From: Ciceribacter thiooxidans
GTDB lineage: Bacteria; Pseudomonadota; Alphaproteobacteria; Rhizobiales; Rhizobiaceae
Length of the DNA: 64,000 bases
Assembly (NCBI RefSeq): GCF_014126615.1
Contig: NZ_CP059897.1
Location: 124,001-188,000, forward strand
Direction of reading: 5' to 3'
The notes beneath the pieces were generated by a model that had not been told where the DNA came from, made no database searches, and saw only the letters and a list, made by a program, of their open reading frames with translations. The position numbers were made by a program, and so were the translations under genes. Positions 26,633 through 35,821 of this stretch are shown here, piece after piece. The stretch's first letter is position 1. The number at the start of each line of letters is the position of its first letter.

Positions 26633-27649
26633 ATGAAGAAGACTTTGTTGCTGACCACGGTTGCCGCGGCGACATTGGTGTCGGGTGTGGCCTTTGCCGG
26701 CACGATGGCCGATGTTCAAGCGCGCGGTAAGCTCAACTGTGGCGTGACAGGCGGCCAGGCGGGCTTTTCTGCCCCCGACGCCTCCGGCGCCTGGCACGGC
26801 ATGGACGTCGACTACTGCCGGGCGATCGCCGCAGCCGTGTTGAAGGATCCAAACGCTGTCAATTTCATCCCGACGACGGGACAAACGCGTTTCACCGCGC
26901 TTGCCTCCGGCGAAATCGACATTCTGTCGCGCACCACCACCTGGACTTTTTCCCGCGATGTGGACCTCAAGTTTTCATTCGCCGGCGTAAACTACTACGA
27001 CGGTCAGGCTTTCATGGTGCCGAAATCGCTTGGCATCACAAGCGCGAAGAATCTGGATGGCGCTACGGTCTGCATTCAAACCGGCACCACCACCGAGCTC
27101 AATCTTGCGGAATATTTTCGCAAGAACAACATGAAGTATGAACCGGTGCCGGTCGAAAACAATGCCGATGTCCAGCAGAAATATCTGGCCGGCGCCTGCG
27201 ATGTCTACACGTCCGACGGCTCGGACCTCGCCTCCACGCGCTCGAGCTTCAAAACACCGCAGGATCACATCATCCTTCCGGAAGTCATTTCAAAAGAACC
27301 GCTGGGTCCCTTGGTCCGCCAGGGCGATGACCAGTGGGTCGACGTTGCTCGCTGGACTTTGAACGCGCTGATTTCTGCCGAAGAACTCGGCATTACCGCT
27401 GAGAACGTCGACGAGCTTTCCGACGGATCCGACAATCCGGACATCAATCGCCTGCTCGGCAGGGAAGACAAGCTCGGCGAGATGCTCGGCCTTGATGGCG
27501 AGTGGGCAAGGCGCGCAATCGCAGCCGAGGGAAATTACGGCGAGATGTTTGCGAGAAACCTCGGCGACAAGACGCCGATCGCACTTGCCCGCGGTCTCAA
27601 CGCCCTTTGGACCGATGGCGGCCTGATGTACGGGCTGCCGCTCCGTTAA
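26633..27649 (+). CDS. AapJ-like amino acid-binding protein
   Basis: The start at ATG 26633 is 7 bases after GGGAG and gives 338 residues. The signal peptide is MKKTLLLTTVAAATLVSGV, ending at FAGT. The mature protein matches the general L-amino acid binding protein AapJ: GFSAPDASGAWHGMDVDYC, the long loop with TTWTFSRDVDLKF, and ATVCIQTGTTTELNLAEYF. AapJ is larger than most amino acid-binding proteins, and this one has that size. It is the first gene of a transporter operon that may also read through from patB-ridA. It is probably a paralogue of the housekeeping Aap system. Confidence 0.9.
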   Translation: MKKTLLLTTVAAATLVSGVAFAGTMADVQARGKLNCGVTGGQAGFSAPDASGAWHGMDVDYCRAIAAAVLKDPNAVNFIPTTGQTRFTALASGEIDILSRTTTWTFSRDVDLKFSFAGVNYYDGQAFMVPKSLGITSAKNLDGATVCIQTGTTTELNLAEYFRKNNMKYEPVPVENNADVQQKYLAGACDVYTSDGSDLASTRSSFKTPQDHIILPEVISKEPLGPLVRQGDDQWVDVARWTLNALISAEELGITAENVDELSDGSDNPDINRLLGREDKLGEMLGLDGEWARRAIAAEGNYGEMFARNLGDKTPIALARGLNALWTDGGLMYGLPLR

Positions 27650-27660
27650 GAGCGCCGTCA

Positions 27661-27681
27661 GGCGCGGGCTGGTCCCGCGCC
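27661..27681 (+). terminator. Intercistronic stem-loop after the AapJ-like gene
   Basis: GGCGCGGG pairs perfectly with CCCGCGCC around a CTGGT loop, 12 bases after the binding-protein stop. The following CTTTCCTTTCC is a poor U-tract. It probably acts as an mRNA-end stabiliser or attenuator between the binding protein and permease genes. Confidence 0.6.
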
Positions 27682-27761
27682 CTTTCCTTTCCCGTTCTCG
27701 TTTGCCGCGACCGCAGCCGATGCGCCGAAACTTGCACGGTGAAGATCGAGGGAGATTACCC

Positions 27762-29014
27762 ATGACTATCGCCAGCGACGCTCCGCGCCAGCCGTTTCAT
27801 CTGAGCATGCTCTTCAATGACGCCCGGTACAGAGCCCGGACAATCCAGGTCATCGCCTTCTGCACACTCTTGCTTGCGGCCGCCTGGTTGGTCGACAACA
27901 CGATCCGCAATCTCGCGGCACTGGGAAAAGACTTTTCGTTTGACTTCCTGTGGAGCACAGCCGGTTACGACATCGCGCCACACGCTATCGACTATTCGAG
28001 CACAAGCACCCATGCCCGCGCAGCGCTGGTCGGACTTCTCAACACGCTGATCGTTGCTGCGATGGCCTGCGTCACGGCGACGGTTCTTGGCGTGCTGGCG
28101 GGCGTTCTCAGGCTGTCGAACAACTGGATCGTCGCCCGGCTGATGACCATCTATGTCGAGAGCTTCCGCAACGTGCCGGCCCTGCTCTGGATCATCGTCG
28201 TCGCTGCGGTCATGTCGGAAGCGATGCCGGCACCAAATGCATTTCGCGGCGAGAATGCCACCGCCTCGATGTTGTTTTGGGACAGTATCGCGGTCACCAA
28301 TCGTGGCATCTATCTGCCCGTCCCCGACTTCTCCCGCAGCCCCGGTCAAGCAAGCTCCGCCCTCGGTTCATTCGACCTCAACTACCTGGCGATCCTCGGC
28401 GTGCTCGCGTTTTCGTTTCTGGCCCATCGGGGCTGGTCAAGCGGGCGCAACGGCTCCAAAGCGCAACCGGACAGCGTCCGGCGACCTGGTGGAAGAGCCT
28501 GTGCCTATTCGCACTGCCGATGATCACTCTCATCTACGCTCTCGGCTTCCACCTCGATTATCCGGCTTTGAAAGGCTTGAACTTCACGGGTGGTCTGCAA
28601 CTGCGAAACTCGCTGATCGCCCTTTGGATCGGGCTCAGCGTCTATACCGGCGCCTTCATCGCGGAGAACGTCCGCTCCGGCATCCTTGCGATTTCCCGCG
28701 GGCAGACCGAAGCGGCGTATGCTTTGGGACTTTCGGCCGGCCGGACAATGCGACTGGTGATCCTTCCGCAGGCGCTGAGGATCATCGTGCCACCGCTGAT
28801 CTCGCAATATCTCAACATCACCAAGAATACGTCGCTTGGGCTGGCTGTCGGCTATATGGAGCTTCGCTCGACACTCGGCGGCATCACGATAAACCAGACC
28901 GGGCGGGAGCTCGAAGGCATGTTGATGATGATGCTGATTTATGTCGCCATCAGCCTGATCATCTCCAGCGTCATGAACATCTACAACAATCGCGTCAGGG
29001 TGAAGGAGCGTTGA
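27762..29014 (+). pseudogene. aapQ-like permease gene with a one-base frameshift
   Basis: The frame starts at ATG 27762 after GAGGGAG. It encodes the first half of an AapQ-like permease (FVIDNTIRN-type N-terminus, NTLIVAAMACVTATVLG, SFRNVPALLWI). Near FLAHRGW at 28434-28437 the protein similarity moves to another frame, which continues VKRAQRLQSATGQ to the normal C-terminus at 29014 (YTGAFIAENVRSGILAI, ALGLSAGRTMRLVILPQALRI). Adding one G in the GGTC stretch restores 418 codons. The gene is therefore either broken in nature or carries a sequencing error. If real, the importer lacks one permease half. Confidence 0.85.
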
Positions 29015-29015
29015 G

Positions 29016-30305
29016 ATGAACATGCATAACGCTTCCTGGGTGCGCCAGGAGCTGGTAGCCCCATCGCCAAGACCCGGCGGCCAGGGCGGTGTGCTGGCCT
29101 GGATGAGAAAGAACCTGTTCAACGGCTGGCTCAGTACCTGTCTGACGTTGGTGTCCGTATTTGTCGTCGCTTGGCTTGGGCTGGCGGTCGCACCATGGCT
29201 CGGCAACTCCATCTGGAGGGCGAACTCGCTCACCGAATGTCGTCAACTCTTGGGTGATGCGCCCGGCGCGTGCTGGGGCGTCATCCGCGACCGGTGGCCA
29301 CAGCTTCTGTTCGGCTTTTTTCCCGCGCATCTCTACTGGCGACCAGTTCTGGCTTTCGTGCTGCTCTTTGCGGCGCTGGCACCGATCCTTTTCCGTGGGG
29401 TGCCCCAGCGTCTGCTTACATTTACAGCCCTCTATCCCGGTCTCGCCTATTGGCTGATCTGGGGTGGGAGCCTCTGGTTTCCGGTTGCCGTCTATCTGGG
29501 CTTTGCGCTTGCCGCTCTGGTCTTCGCTTGCGCGGCACGCACCGGCCAGGGGCTCGCCGTCGGCATCGCCATCCTGAGCGCGGCGCTCTGGTGGATCTAT
29601 GCCGTCCAGCCAGTCTCGTCGGGCCTCAACATCGCCCTTCCCATGTCGCTTGACGCCGTCGCCTCCCGCGACGTCGGCGGGTTCCTGCTGTCGATCATCA
29701 TCGGCGTGACCGGCATTGCCATGTCGCTGCCGCTTGGGATTTTGCTCGCACTCGGGCGTCGCTCCAGCCTGCCGCTCATCCATCTGATGAGTGTCACGTT
29801 TATCGAGTTCATCCGCGGCGTGCCGCTGATCACGCTTCTGTTCACCGCTTCGTTGTTGCTCAACTATTTCCTGCCGCCCGGCACGAACTTCGACCTGATC
29901 CTGCGCGTGGTGATCATGGTGACGCTCTTTGCCAGCGCTTATATGGCCGAGGTCGTTCGCGGCGGTCTGGCCGCGCTACCGAAAGGCCAGTACGAAGCGG
30001 CGGAAGCGCTCGGCCTCGACTACTGGAAATCCCAGCGGCTCGTCATTCTGCCGCAGGCGCTCAAGATCTCGATCCCCGGCATCGTCAATTCCTTCATCGG
30101 CCTCTTCAAGGACACGACTCTCGTCATGTTCATTGGCCTGCTCGACCCGATCGCCCTCGCCGCAGCCATCCGCGCCAATACGAACTGGCAAGGGATCTAC
30201 TGGGAACTCTTCATCTTCATCGGCGCCGTGTTTTTCGTCTTCTGCTTCGGCATGTCGCGCTACTCGATGTATCTCGAACGCCGGCTGAAAACGGACCATC
30301 GGTAG
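29016..30305 (+). CDS. AapM-like amino acid ABC transporter permease
   Basis: The 429-residue permease follows the aapQ-like gene directly, with a GGAG site. As in AapM, a long N-terminal membrane region of several segments precedes the typical permease core. That core begins at about residue 210 with GGFLLSIIIGVTGIAMSLPLGI. The coupling motif is EAAEALGLDYWKSQRLVILPQALKISIPGI. It would pair with the AapQ-like protein. The charged C-terminus (YLERRLKTD) is usual for the family. Confidence 0.9.
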   Translation: MNMHNASWVRQELVAPSPRPGGQGGVLAWMRKNLFNGWLSTCLTLVSVFVVAWLGLAVAPWLGNSIWRANSLTECRQLLGDAPGACWGVIRDRWPQLLFGFFPAHLYWRPVLAFVLLFAALAPILFRGVPQRLLTFTALYPGLAYWLIWGGSLWFPVAVYLGFALAALVFACAARTGQGLAVGIAILSAALWWIYAVQPVSSGLNIALPMSLDAVASRDVGGFLLSIIIGVTGIAMSLPLGILLALGRRSSLPLIHLMSVTFIEFIRGVPLITLLFTASLLLNYFLPPGTNFDLILRVVIMVTLFASAYMAEVVRGGLAALPKGQYEAAEALGLDYWKSQRLVILPQALKISIPGIVNSFIGLFKDTTLVMFIGLLDPIALAAAIRANTNWQGIYWELFIFIGAVFFVFCFGMSRYSMYLERRLKTDHR

Positions 30306-30317
30306 GAGGATCGCACA

Positions 30318-31109
30318 ATGACCAACACCGTGATGAAAACGACGTCCTTCCACGACGACCCGCTCAGGCTTGCAGATATTGCCGTCGAAATCGCGGCCAT
30401 GAACAAGTGGTACGGCGAGTTCCATGTGCTTCGCGACATCGATCTGACCGTGCGGCGTGGAGAGCGCATCGTCATTTGCGGACCGTCCGGTTCCGGCAAA
30501 TCGACGATGATCCGCTGCATCAATCGGCTCGAGGAACATCAGTCCGGCAAGATAGTCGTCGACGGCATCGAACTGTCCAATGACCTGAAGAAGATCGAGG
30601 AAGTCCGTCGCGAAGTCGGGATGGTGTTCCAGCACTTCAATCTCTTCCCGCACCTGACCATCCTTGAGAACTGCACCCTCGCCCCGATTTGGGTCCGCAA
30701 GGTGCCGGAAAGGGAGGCCAGGGATCTCGCCATGCACTTCCTCGAGAAGGTGAGGATCCCCGATCAGGCGCACAAATATCCGGGCCAGCTCTCGGGCGGG
30801 CAGCAACAACGCGTGGCGATCGCCCGGGCGTTGTGCATGAAGCCCCGCGTCATGCTGTTTGATGAACCGACTTCGGCCCTCGATCCCGAGATGATCAAGG
30901 AGGTGCTCGATACCATGATTGCGCTCGCCGACGAGGGCATGACCATGCTCTGCGTCACCCACGAAATGGGGTTTGCCCAGGCTGTCGCCGACCGGGTGAT
31001 CTTCATGGATCAGGGGCAGATCGTTGAGGAGAACGAGCCCAGGACATTCTTCGGCGCGCCACAGTCGGAACGCACGCGCATGTTTCTCGGCCAGATCCTC
31101 GGGCATTGA
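30318..31109 (+). CDS. AapP-like amino acid ABC transporter ATPase
   Basis: The ATPase has 263 residues and starts after GGAGGATCGCACA. Walker A is [13 protein letters not shown], the signature is [15 protein letters not shown] and Walker B is [14 protein letters not shown]. The opening [16 protein letters not shown] is standard for polar amino acid ATPases. It ends the importer operon. A 299-base gap with a LysR-type dyad separates it from the lar region. Confidence 0.95.
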   Translation: MTNTVMKTTSFHDDPLRLADIAVEIAAMNKWYGEFHVLRDIDLTVRRGERIVICGPSGSGKSTMIRCINRLEEHQSGKIVVDGIELSNDLKKIEEVRREVGMVFQHFNLFPHLTILENCTLAPIWVRKVPEREARDLAMHFLEKVRIPDQAHKYPGQLSGGQQQRVAIARALCMKPRVMLFDEPTSALDPEMIKEVLDTMIALADEGMTMLCVTHEMGFAQAVADRVIFMDQGQIVEENEPRTFFGAPQSERTRMFLGQILGH

Positions 31110-31177
31110 AACACTTTGCGGAAGGTGAACATGCGGGAAGGGCCGCCAATCGAAAGGGTCGTGTCTTAGGAAGCATT

Positions 31178-31192
31178 ATGAGCAATGCTCAT
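31178..31192. promoter_or_regulatory. LysR-type dyad upstream of the lar operon
   Basis: ATGAGCAATGCTCAT is a perfect 6-3-6 inverted repeat with the T-N11-A arrangement of LysR boxes. It lies 217 bases before the 594-residue protein gene and 69 bases after the transporter ATPase. It may mark an independent promoter for the nickel-pincer operon. The rest of 31110-31408 shows no gene and no recognisable riboswitch. Confidence 0.45.
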
Positions 31193-31408
31193 GGATCGAT
31201 GAATTACTGCCACTTATCGCAATAATGATGTCGTGATATTTGCCTGAGGCGCCGGTGGGCCCTGCAGGATGTGATGTCCGGTGCATTGAAGGACGATAGC
31301 CCGCAACGGCGTCGCCTTCAAAGGGAACGTGCCCAACCCCAACGGTTTAGCGCGTGGCTGTTGTGGATCCTGATCACCCTCCGGCAGGAACAACAAGGGA
31401 GAAGAACA

Positions 31409-33193
31409 ATGTCGGCATCGTCGGCTGAACGCGAGAAGGTAATCCTGGCCTCGGTGATGGCCGCCAATACCAATCCGGGCTGGCTGACCAGCGACCGCGT
31501 CGAGGCACTGACCGGCGGGCATGGCATGCTCAATATTCCGGTCGTCGCGGTCTGCAATGTCATCGCTACCGAACTGCGTCGCGGCATCAGCCCCGAGGTC
31601 AAGTTCGCCGACGCCGTACGCCAGCCGATAGACGATCTTCTAGCCAAGGCCATCGGGATGGCCAAGGCAGCGGGTGCAGATGGCGCGAATGCGGCGCTGA
31701 TCGCCGCAACACTGCTCTATCTCTGCGGCGCCAATGCTCAGGTCGGCATTCCGGCTGGCAACCGGAAGCTCGGCTCATCAGCACGGATGATCGCAGGCGT
31801 CAGCCGTTCGGGTCTTGCTGCCGTGCCGACGGCGAAGATGAACAATAAGATCTCCGGCTTCGCCGCCGTTGCCGCCGTCTATGACGCGATGATGAAGGGC
31901 GAGCTCTCCCCGATCCAGGGTCGCGACATCCCGGAAGGTGTGGGTGGCGGCGTGATGGTCGGCCACGGTGCCCTTGGCGAGGACTTCATCTTTCCCGGCA
32001 TGGCCGAACGGGGCGCAGCCGTCGGCACCAAGGCGATGATGGATGCCATGTCCGGCGCCGGCATGCCCAGCCAGAAGTTCCTCTCGGCACTGTTCGGCGC
32101 TGCTGCCATCCTGGAGATTATCCACCCGGACGCGGATGTGGCGGAGGAATACGGTCCTTACGGCAAGGTCACCAGCGCCTTCGTCGCCGGACGATCCGCC
32201 GTTCGCACTGCCGGTCTGCCGGAAAAACTGCATGTCCGCATTACCGGAAAGGAGGTTGAGACCGCGAGGTTGATCGGTGATCTAGGCCTCATCCTCAAGG
32301 ATATCGGCGGCCCGACCGTCATTGGTATCATGGCGCTCGATGAAATCATCTCGGTGTTCGAGGAGGGCATATGCGGTGGCGGCGCCGGCCCGGTCAATCC
32401 GCCGCTCGGCCACATCTGCGGTGACGCGGTCATCGCGCTCATGTGTCTGTTGCAGGACGGCTCGACCGAACTGAGTGTGGCGCATGCCCTGCGGAAGCGG
32501 CGCCTAGGCTTCAGCTTCGACCCTGAAACCGCGATGGTGGCGATGAACATCGTTGCCCGCAAGGCGACGCAGATTTGCAATGGACCGGTCACCGATGCGC
32601 TGATCATGTCATCCACCCCGATGGTCACCAAGGCGCTCCATGCCCGCGCGGCACGCAGCTATGACGATCTCATGGCAGGTAAGTCCGTCGGCGACATCGT
32701 CCGTGCCATGGACGAGGAGCGCCAGCTTCTAGTGGAGACGCGTGGATCGGAATTCCTGAGCAGGGTGAAGGGCACCAATATCAAGGTTCATTTCACGAAG
32801 ATTGACAAGGGTGCGCGGCGCTCAAGCAAGATGGCGGCGCGCTGGCTTGCCTTCGATCCGGCGCTCGACGCCGAAGTCACCGTTGGCGACCAGACAATCC
32901 ATATAGAAGGCATCATCGACACCGTCATTCCCGAGGTCGCGCAGGGGATCGGCAAGGAACGCGCCCCCTTCCTGACGACGCTTGCCCCGATCGCCAGCGA
33001 ATTGCTGCTCGCGGGCAATGTGATCATGAACGTCACCATCCCGGCCGTGGTCGCGGCCGCGATGGGCAAGATGAGCGCTTCGGATGCCGCGAGCGAAGCG
33101 CAATCGGCCGGACTGATTTCAGCCGGCATCCCCGGCACCAAGGCCAAGGCCGAGGCCGCCGCACTGGTCGCGGTCGAAACGATGGCGCTCTGA
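31409..33193 (+). CDS. Unrecognised 594-residue protein heading the lar operon
   Basis: The start at ATG 31409 follows GGGAGAAG and removes a 46-codon extension without coding character. I do not recognise the family. The protein is soluble, rich in Ala and Gly, and has no signal peptide. Segments that look like an enzyme core include NAQVGIPAGNRKLGSSARM, GLAAVPTAKMNNKISGF, GGGVMVGHGALGEDFIF, ILEIIHPDADVAEEYG, CGGGAGPVNPPLGHICGD and FSFDPETAMVAMNIVARKA. It has none of the LarA racemase motifs known to me. Its stop overlaps the start of the LarC2-like gene (TGATG), and larC, larE and larB follow. The simplest inference is an enzyme that uses the nickel-pincer cofactor, or a novel partner in making it. 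Confidence 0.75.
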   Translation: MSASSAEREKVILASVMAANTNPGWLTSDRVEALTGGHGMLNIPVVAVCNVIATELRRGISPEVKFADAVRQPIDDLLAKAIGMAKAAGADGANAALIAATLLYLCGANAQVGIPAGNRKLGSSARMIAGVSRSGLAAVPTAKMNNKISGFAAVAAVYDAMMKGELSPIQGRDIPEGVGGGVMVGHGALGEDFIFPGMAERGAAVGTKAMMDAMSGAGMPSQKFLSALFGAAAILEIIHPDADVAEEYGPYGKVTSAFVAGRSAVRTAGLPEKLHVRITGKEVETARLIGDLGLILKDIGGPTVIGIMALDEIISVFEEGICGGGAGPVNPPLGHICGDAVIALMCLLQDGSTELSVAHALRKRRLGFSFDPETAMVAMNIVARKATQICNGPVTDALIMSSTPMVTKALHARAARSYDDLMAGKSVGDIVRAMDEERQLLVETRGSEFLSRVKGTNIKVHFTKIDKGARRSSKMAARWLAFDPALDAEVTVGDQTIHIEGIIDTVIPEVAQGIGKERAPFLTTLAPIASELLLAGNVIMNVTIPAVVAAAMGKMSASDAASEAQSAGLISAGIPGTKAKAEAAALVAVETMAL

Positions 33194-33723
33194 TGGCATC
33201 CGACGTCATCCTCCTGATGGCCCAGATCGACGACGCGCCCGGCGAACTGCTCGGGCACGTCATCGAGAAGATGACCGAAATGGGCGCCAAGAATGTCCAG
33301 CTCCTTCCCAGCCTCGGCAAGAAGGGACGCCCGTCCTATGTCCTGCTGGTCGACATCAAGGCTGAAGACGAACCGGAATTCGCCGGCCTTCTGGTCGGCG
33401 ATCTTGGAATCTGGGGCTATCGGATTCTTGATTCCCAGCACAAACACTTCGACATCAGGCGTTATCGAACCCAACTTCAACTCATGTGGAGCGGCGGCGA
33501 ACAAAGCTTTCCACTGCGCCTCAAACGCATCCTGAACGAGGGCGTGTTCATGCGGGCCAAAGCCGAGCATGATGACCTTGTGGCGATTGCAGAGCAGATG
33601 AAGGACCGTCTGCCGATATCGATCGCGGTCCTGAAGGCAGCGATCGAGACCGCCGTCGGATCGGAGGAACCTGGCGAGACCCTGGGCGTCGACCTGTCCG
33701 CGTGGCAGCTTTCGGAACGATGA
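33193..33723 (+). CDS. Free-standing LarC2-like domain protein
   Basis: The 176-residue protein matches the C-terminal domain (LarC2) of the nickel insertase LarC. Evidence is the strand MAQIDDAPGELLGHVIEKM, a KKGRPSYVLLVD segment and GDLGIWGYRI in place of the usual TTTLGVR. The same pattern appears in the full LarC encoded next (EIDDQTGEELAVAL, GKKGRIMASVQVLV, TTTLGLR). In LarC this part binds CTP and nickel. A separate copy beside a complete LarC is unusual. It may adapt the cofactor or nickel for the 594-residue protein, to whose gene it is translationally coupled. The function is inferred. Confidence 0.65.
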   Translation: MASDVILLMAQIDDAPGELLGHVIEKMTEMGAKNVQLLPSLGKKGRPSYVLLVDIKAEDEPEFAGLLVGDLGIWGYRILDSQHKHFDIRRYRTQLQLMWSGGEQSFPLRLKRILNEGVFMRAKAEHDDLVAIAEQMKDRLPISIAVLKAAIETAVGSEEPGETLGVDLSAWQLSER

Positions 33724-33737
33724 AGGAGTTGGGTCTC

Positions 33738-35018
33738 ATGCATATCCATCTTGATGTCCTCGGCGGCATTGCCGGCGATATGTTCGTCGCCGCGATGTTG
33801 GGCGCATGGCCCGAGCTGGCTGACACCGTAGAGACGAACCTACGTCTGGCCGGCCTGGAGGCGGACGTGCAAGCCGCTTTCCTGGCTCACGACGACGGCG
33901 TGCTGACCGGCAGCCGCTTTGACGTAAGAAACGTCGGCTCCGAACAGGAGAATCCTCGTGCTCACGCCGATCACCATCATCGCGGGCACGGAGATGTCCA
34001 CCATCATGCTCACGACCATGGCCATCATCACGAACATGACCACCAAGGACACGATCACGGTCACCACCACACCCATTGGCGCGACCTTCGCGCCATGCTC
34101 GATGGCAGCGCGTTGCCCGAGGACGTGAAGCGTGCAGCCATTGCCATCTTCCAGGAGCTCGCTCAGGCCGAAGCTGCGGTGCATGGCACAGATGTCGACG
34201 ACGTGACCTTTCACGAAGTCGGCAACTGGGATTCGATTGCCGATATTGTGGCGGCAGCGACGTTGATCGAGGCCGTAGGCGCCGAAAGCTGGTCGGTCGG
34301 ATCGCTGCCACTTGGACGCGGCTGGGTGGAGACCGACCATGGCCGGCTGCCCGTTCCAGCTCCCGCTACGACGCTGCTGCTGCGCGGGTTCGCTTTCCAT
34401 GACGACGGCCGCCATGGAGAACGCGTCACACCGACGGGCGCGGCGATCCTGCGCTATCTTGCGCCTTCGTCCGGTACCGGCCCCTCCCCCCGTGTGCTCG
34501 ATCGCACCGGCATCGGCTTCGGCACAAGGCGCCTTCCCGGCATGAGCAATGTGCTGCGCGTGCTGGCCTTTTCGAATGAAGCAGCCCAGCAACAGGTCGG
34601 CGTCATCCAGTTCGAGATCGACGACCAGACCGGCGAGGAACTGGCGGTCGCCCTCGACCATATTCGCGCGGCCGACGGCGTCATCGACGTGACCCAGACG
34701 CCGACGTTCGGCAAGAAGGGCCGCATTATGGCCTCGGTTCAGGTTCTCGTGCGCCCCGATGCGATCGACGTGATCGGCCTGCTCTGCCTCCGGCAGACGA
34801 CGACGCTCGGCCTGCGCAGCCGGATCGATACGCGCACGGTCCTGCCGCGGCGAGCGGTGACGACCACCGACGGCATAAGGGTGAAGCTTGCCGACCGGCC
34901 CGGCGGGCCGACGGCCAAAGCGGAAATGGACGACGCGCAAACCTTTGATCAGAGCCACAAAGCTCGCGCCGAGTTGCGCCGCCGGGCCGAGGCCGAGGCG
35001 CTGGAGCAAAAGGCATGA
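33738..35018 (+). CDS. larC: Nickel insertion protein LarC with His-rich insert
   Basis: Starting at ATG 33738, 9 bases after AAGGAG, the protein has 426 residues. LarC uses CTP to insert nickel into the pyridinium bisthiocarboxylate precursor of the nickel-pincer nucleotide. The opening DVLGGIAGDMFVAAML matches the family start. Residues 76-113 hold 21 His in 38 positions, a nickel-buffering insert. Then come DDVTFHEVGNWDSIADIVA, GLPVPAPAT-type residues, RVTPTGAAILRYLA and the LarC2 domain (IDDQTGEELA, KKGRIMASV, TTTLGLRSRI). It is coupled to larE by an ATGA overlap. Some bacteria need a ribosomal frameshift between LarC1 and LarC2; here the frame is continuous. Confidence 0.93.
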   Translation: MHIHLDVLGGIAGDMFVAAMLGAWPELADTVETNLRLAGLEADVQAAFLAHDDGVLTGSRFDVRNVGSEQENPRAHADHHHRGHGDVHHHAHDHGHHHEHDHQGHDHGHHHTHWRDLRAMLDGSALPEDVKRAAIAIFQELAQAEAAVHGTDVDDVTFHEVGNWDSIADIVAAATLIEAVGAESWSVGSLPLGRGWVETDHGRLPVPAPATTLLLRGFAFHDDGRHGERVTPTGAAILRYLAPSSGTGPSPRVLDRTGIGFGTRRLPGMSNVLRVLAFSNEAAQQQVGVIQFEIDDQTGEELAVALDHIRAADGVIDVTQTPTFGKKGRIMASVQVLVRPDAIDVIGLLCLRQTTTLGLRSRIDTRTVLPRRAVTTTDGIRVKLADRPGGPTAKAEMDDAQTFDQSHKARAELRRRAEAEALEQKA

Positions 35019-35821
35019 CCACAACAGAAAGCTTAATCGCCCGCCTCAATGCCGTGTTCGACAGCGCCCGTCCGGCTGCCATCGCGGTTTCTGGCGGAGT
35101 CGACAGCATGACGCTCGCCTTCGTGGCCCATCGTCGGATGTGCGCTGATGTGACCATGTTCCACGCCGCCTCGGCCGCCGTTCCAGTGAGCGCCACGCAG
35201 CGGGTCAAAGACTATGCAGTCCTCCATGGCTGGGACCTGCGGATCATCAATGCGGGGGAGTTTGCCGACGAACGCTATCTCGCCAATCCCTCCAACCGTT
35301 GCTTCTTCTGCAAATCAGATCTCTACGGCGCCCTGTCGTCGCTCTCGGACGCCCAGCTCTTCTCCGGAACGAACACGGACGATCTCGGCGACTGGCGCCC
35401 CGGCCTCAAGGCGGCCGAGGCCAACAGCGTGCGCCATCCGTTCGTGGAGGCCGGCATGTCCAAAGCTGATGTCCGGGCGATGGCGGCCGCGCATAATCTT
35501 GCCGATCTCGCCGAACTGCCTTCGGCGCCCTGCCTTTCGAGTCGCATTGAAACGGCTCTCAGGATCGAACCGGAGATCTTGCAAGCCGTGGACGAGGTCG
35601 AGATGCTGCTGCGGCGCGAGCTCTCACCGGACACGGTCCGTTGCCGGGTGCGGCAGGCCGGCGTGGTTGTCGAACTGGATGAACCGACGCTGTCGCAACT
35701 CTCGGACGGCAGTCGCGCGCGCCTGGCGAGCCGCATTTCAGAGGCTTTCGGAGGCTCAAAGCCGGTCGACTTCCAGGCATATGCCCGCGGCAGCGCTTTC
35801 TTGCGGGAGCGAAATGCATGA
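35015..35821 (+). CDS. larE: Sulfur transferase LarE
   Basis: This 268-residue PP-loop enzyme activates the cofactor precursor with ATP and adds sulphur. The PP-loop AVSGGVDSMTLA is at residues 24-35. Cys96 and Cys99 (NRCFFCKSD) and Cys173 (PSAPCLSSRI) are all present. Cys173 lies where Lactobacillus LarE has its sacrificial Cys176. The extra pair is typical of LarE proteins that bind a [4Fe-4S] cluster and might act catalytically rather than being consumed. The gene overlaps larC and larB by 4 bases on each side. Confidence 0.93.
   Translation: MTTTESLIARLNAVFDSARPAAIAVSGGVDSMTLAFVAHRRMCADVTMFHAASAAVPVSATQRVKDYAVLHGWDLRIINAGEFADERYLANPSNRCFFCKSDLYGALSSLSDAQLFSGTNTDDLGDWRPGLKAAEANSVRHPFVEAGMSKADVRAMAAAHNLADLAELPSAPCLSSRIETALRIEPEILQAVDEVEMLLRRELSPDTVRCRVRQAGVVVELDEPTLSQLSDGSRARLASRISEAFGGSKPVDFQAYARGSAFLRERNA

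Noticed and set aside
31110..31408. A nickel or cobalt riboswitch before the lar operon
   Set aside because: I looked for conserved stems typical of metal riboswitches and saw only the LysR-type dyad and no terminator/antiterminator pair.
33961..34080. His-rich repeat read as a simple DNA tandem repeat
   Set aside because: The codons alternate CAT/CAC with Asp and Gly codons, which indicates a protein-level feature of LarC rather than a DNA repeat.
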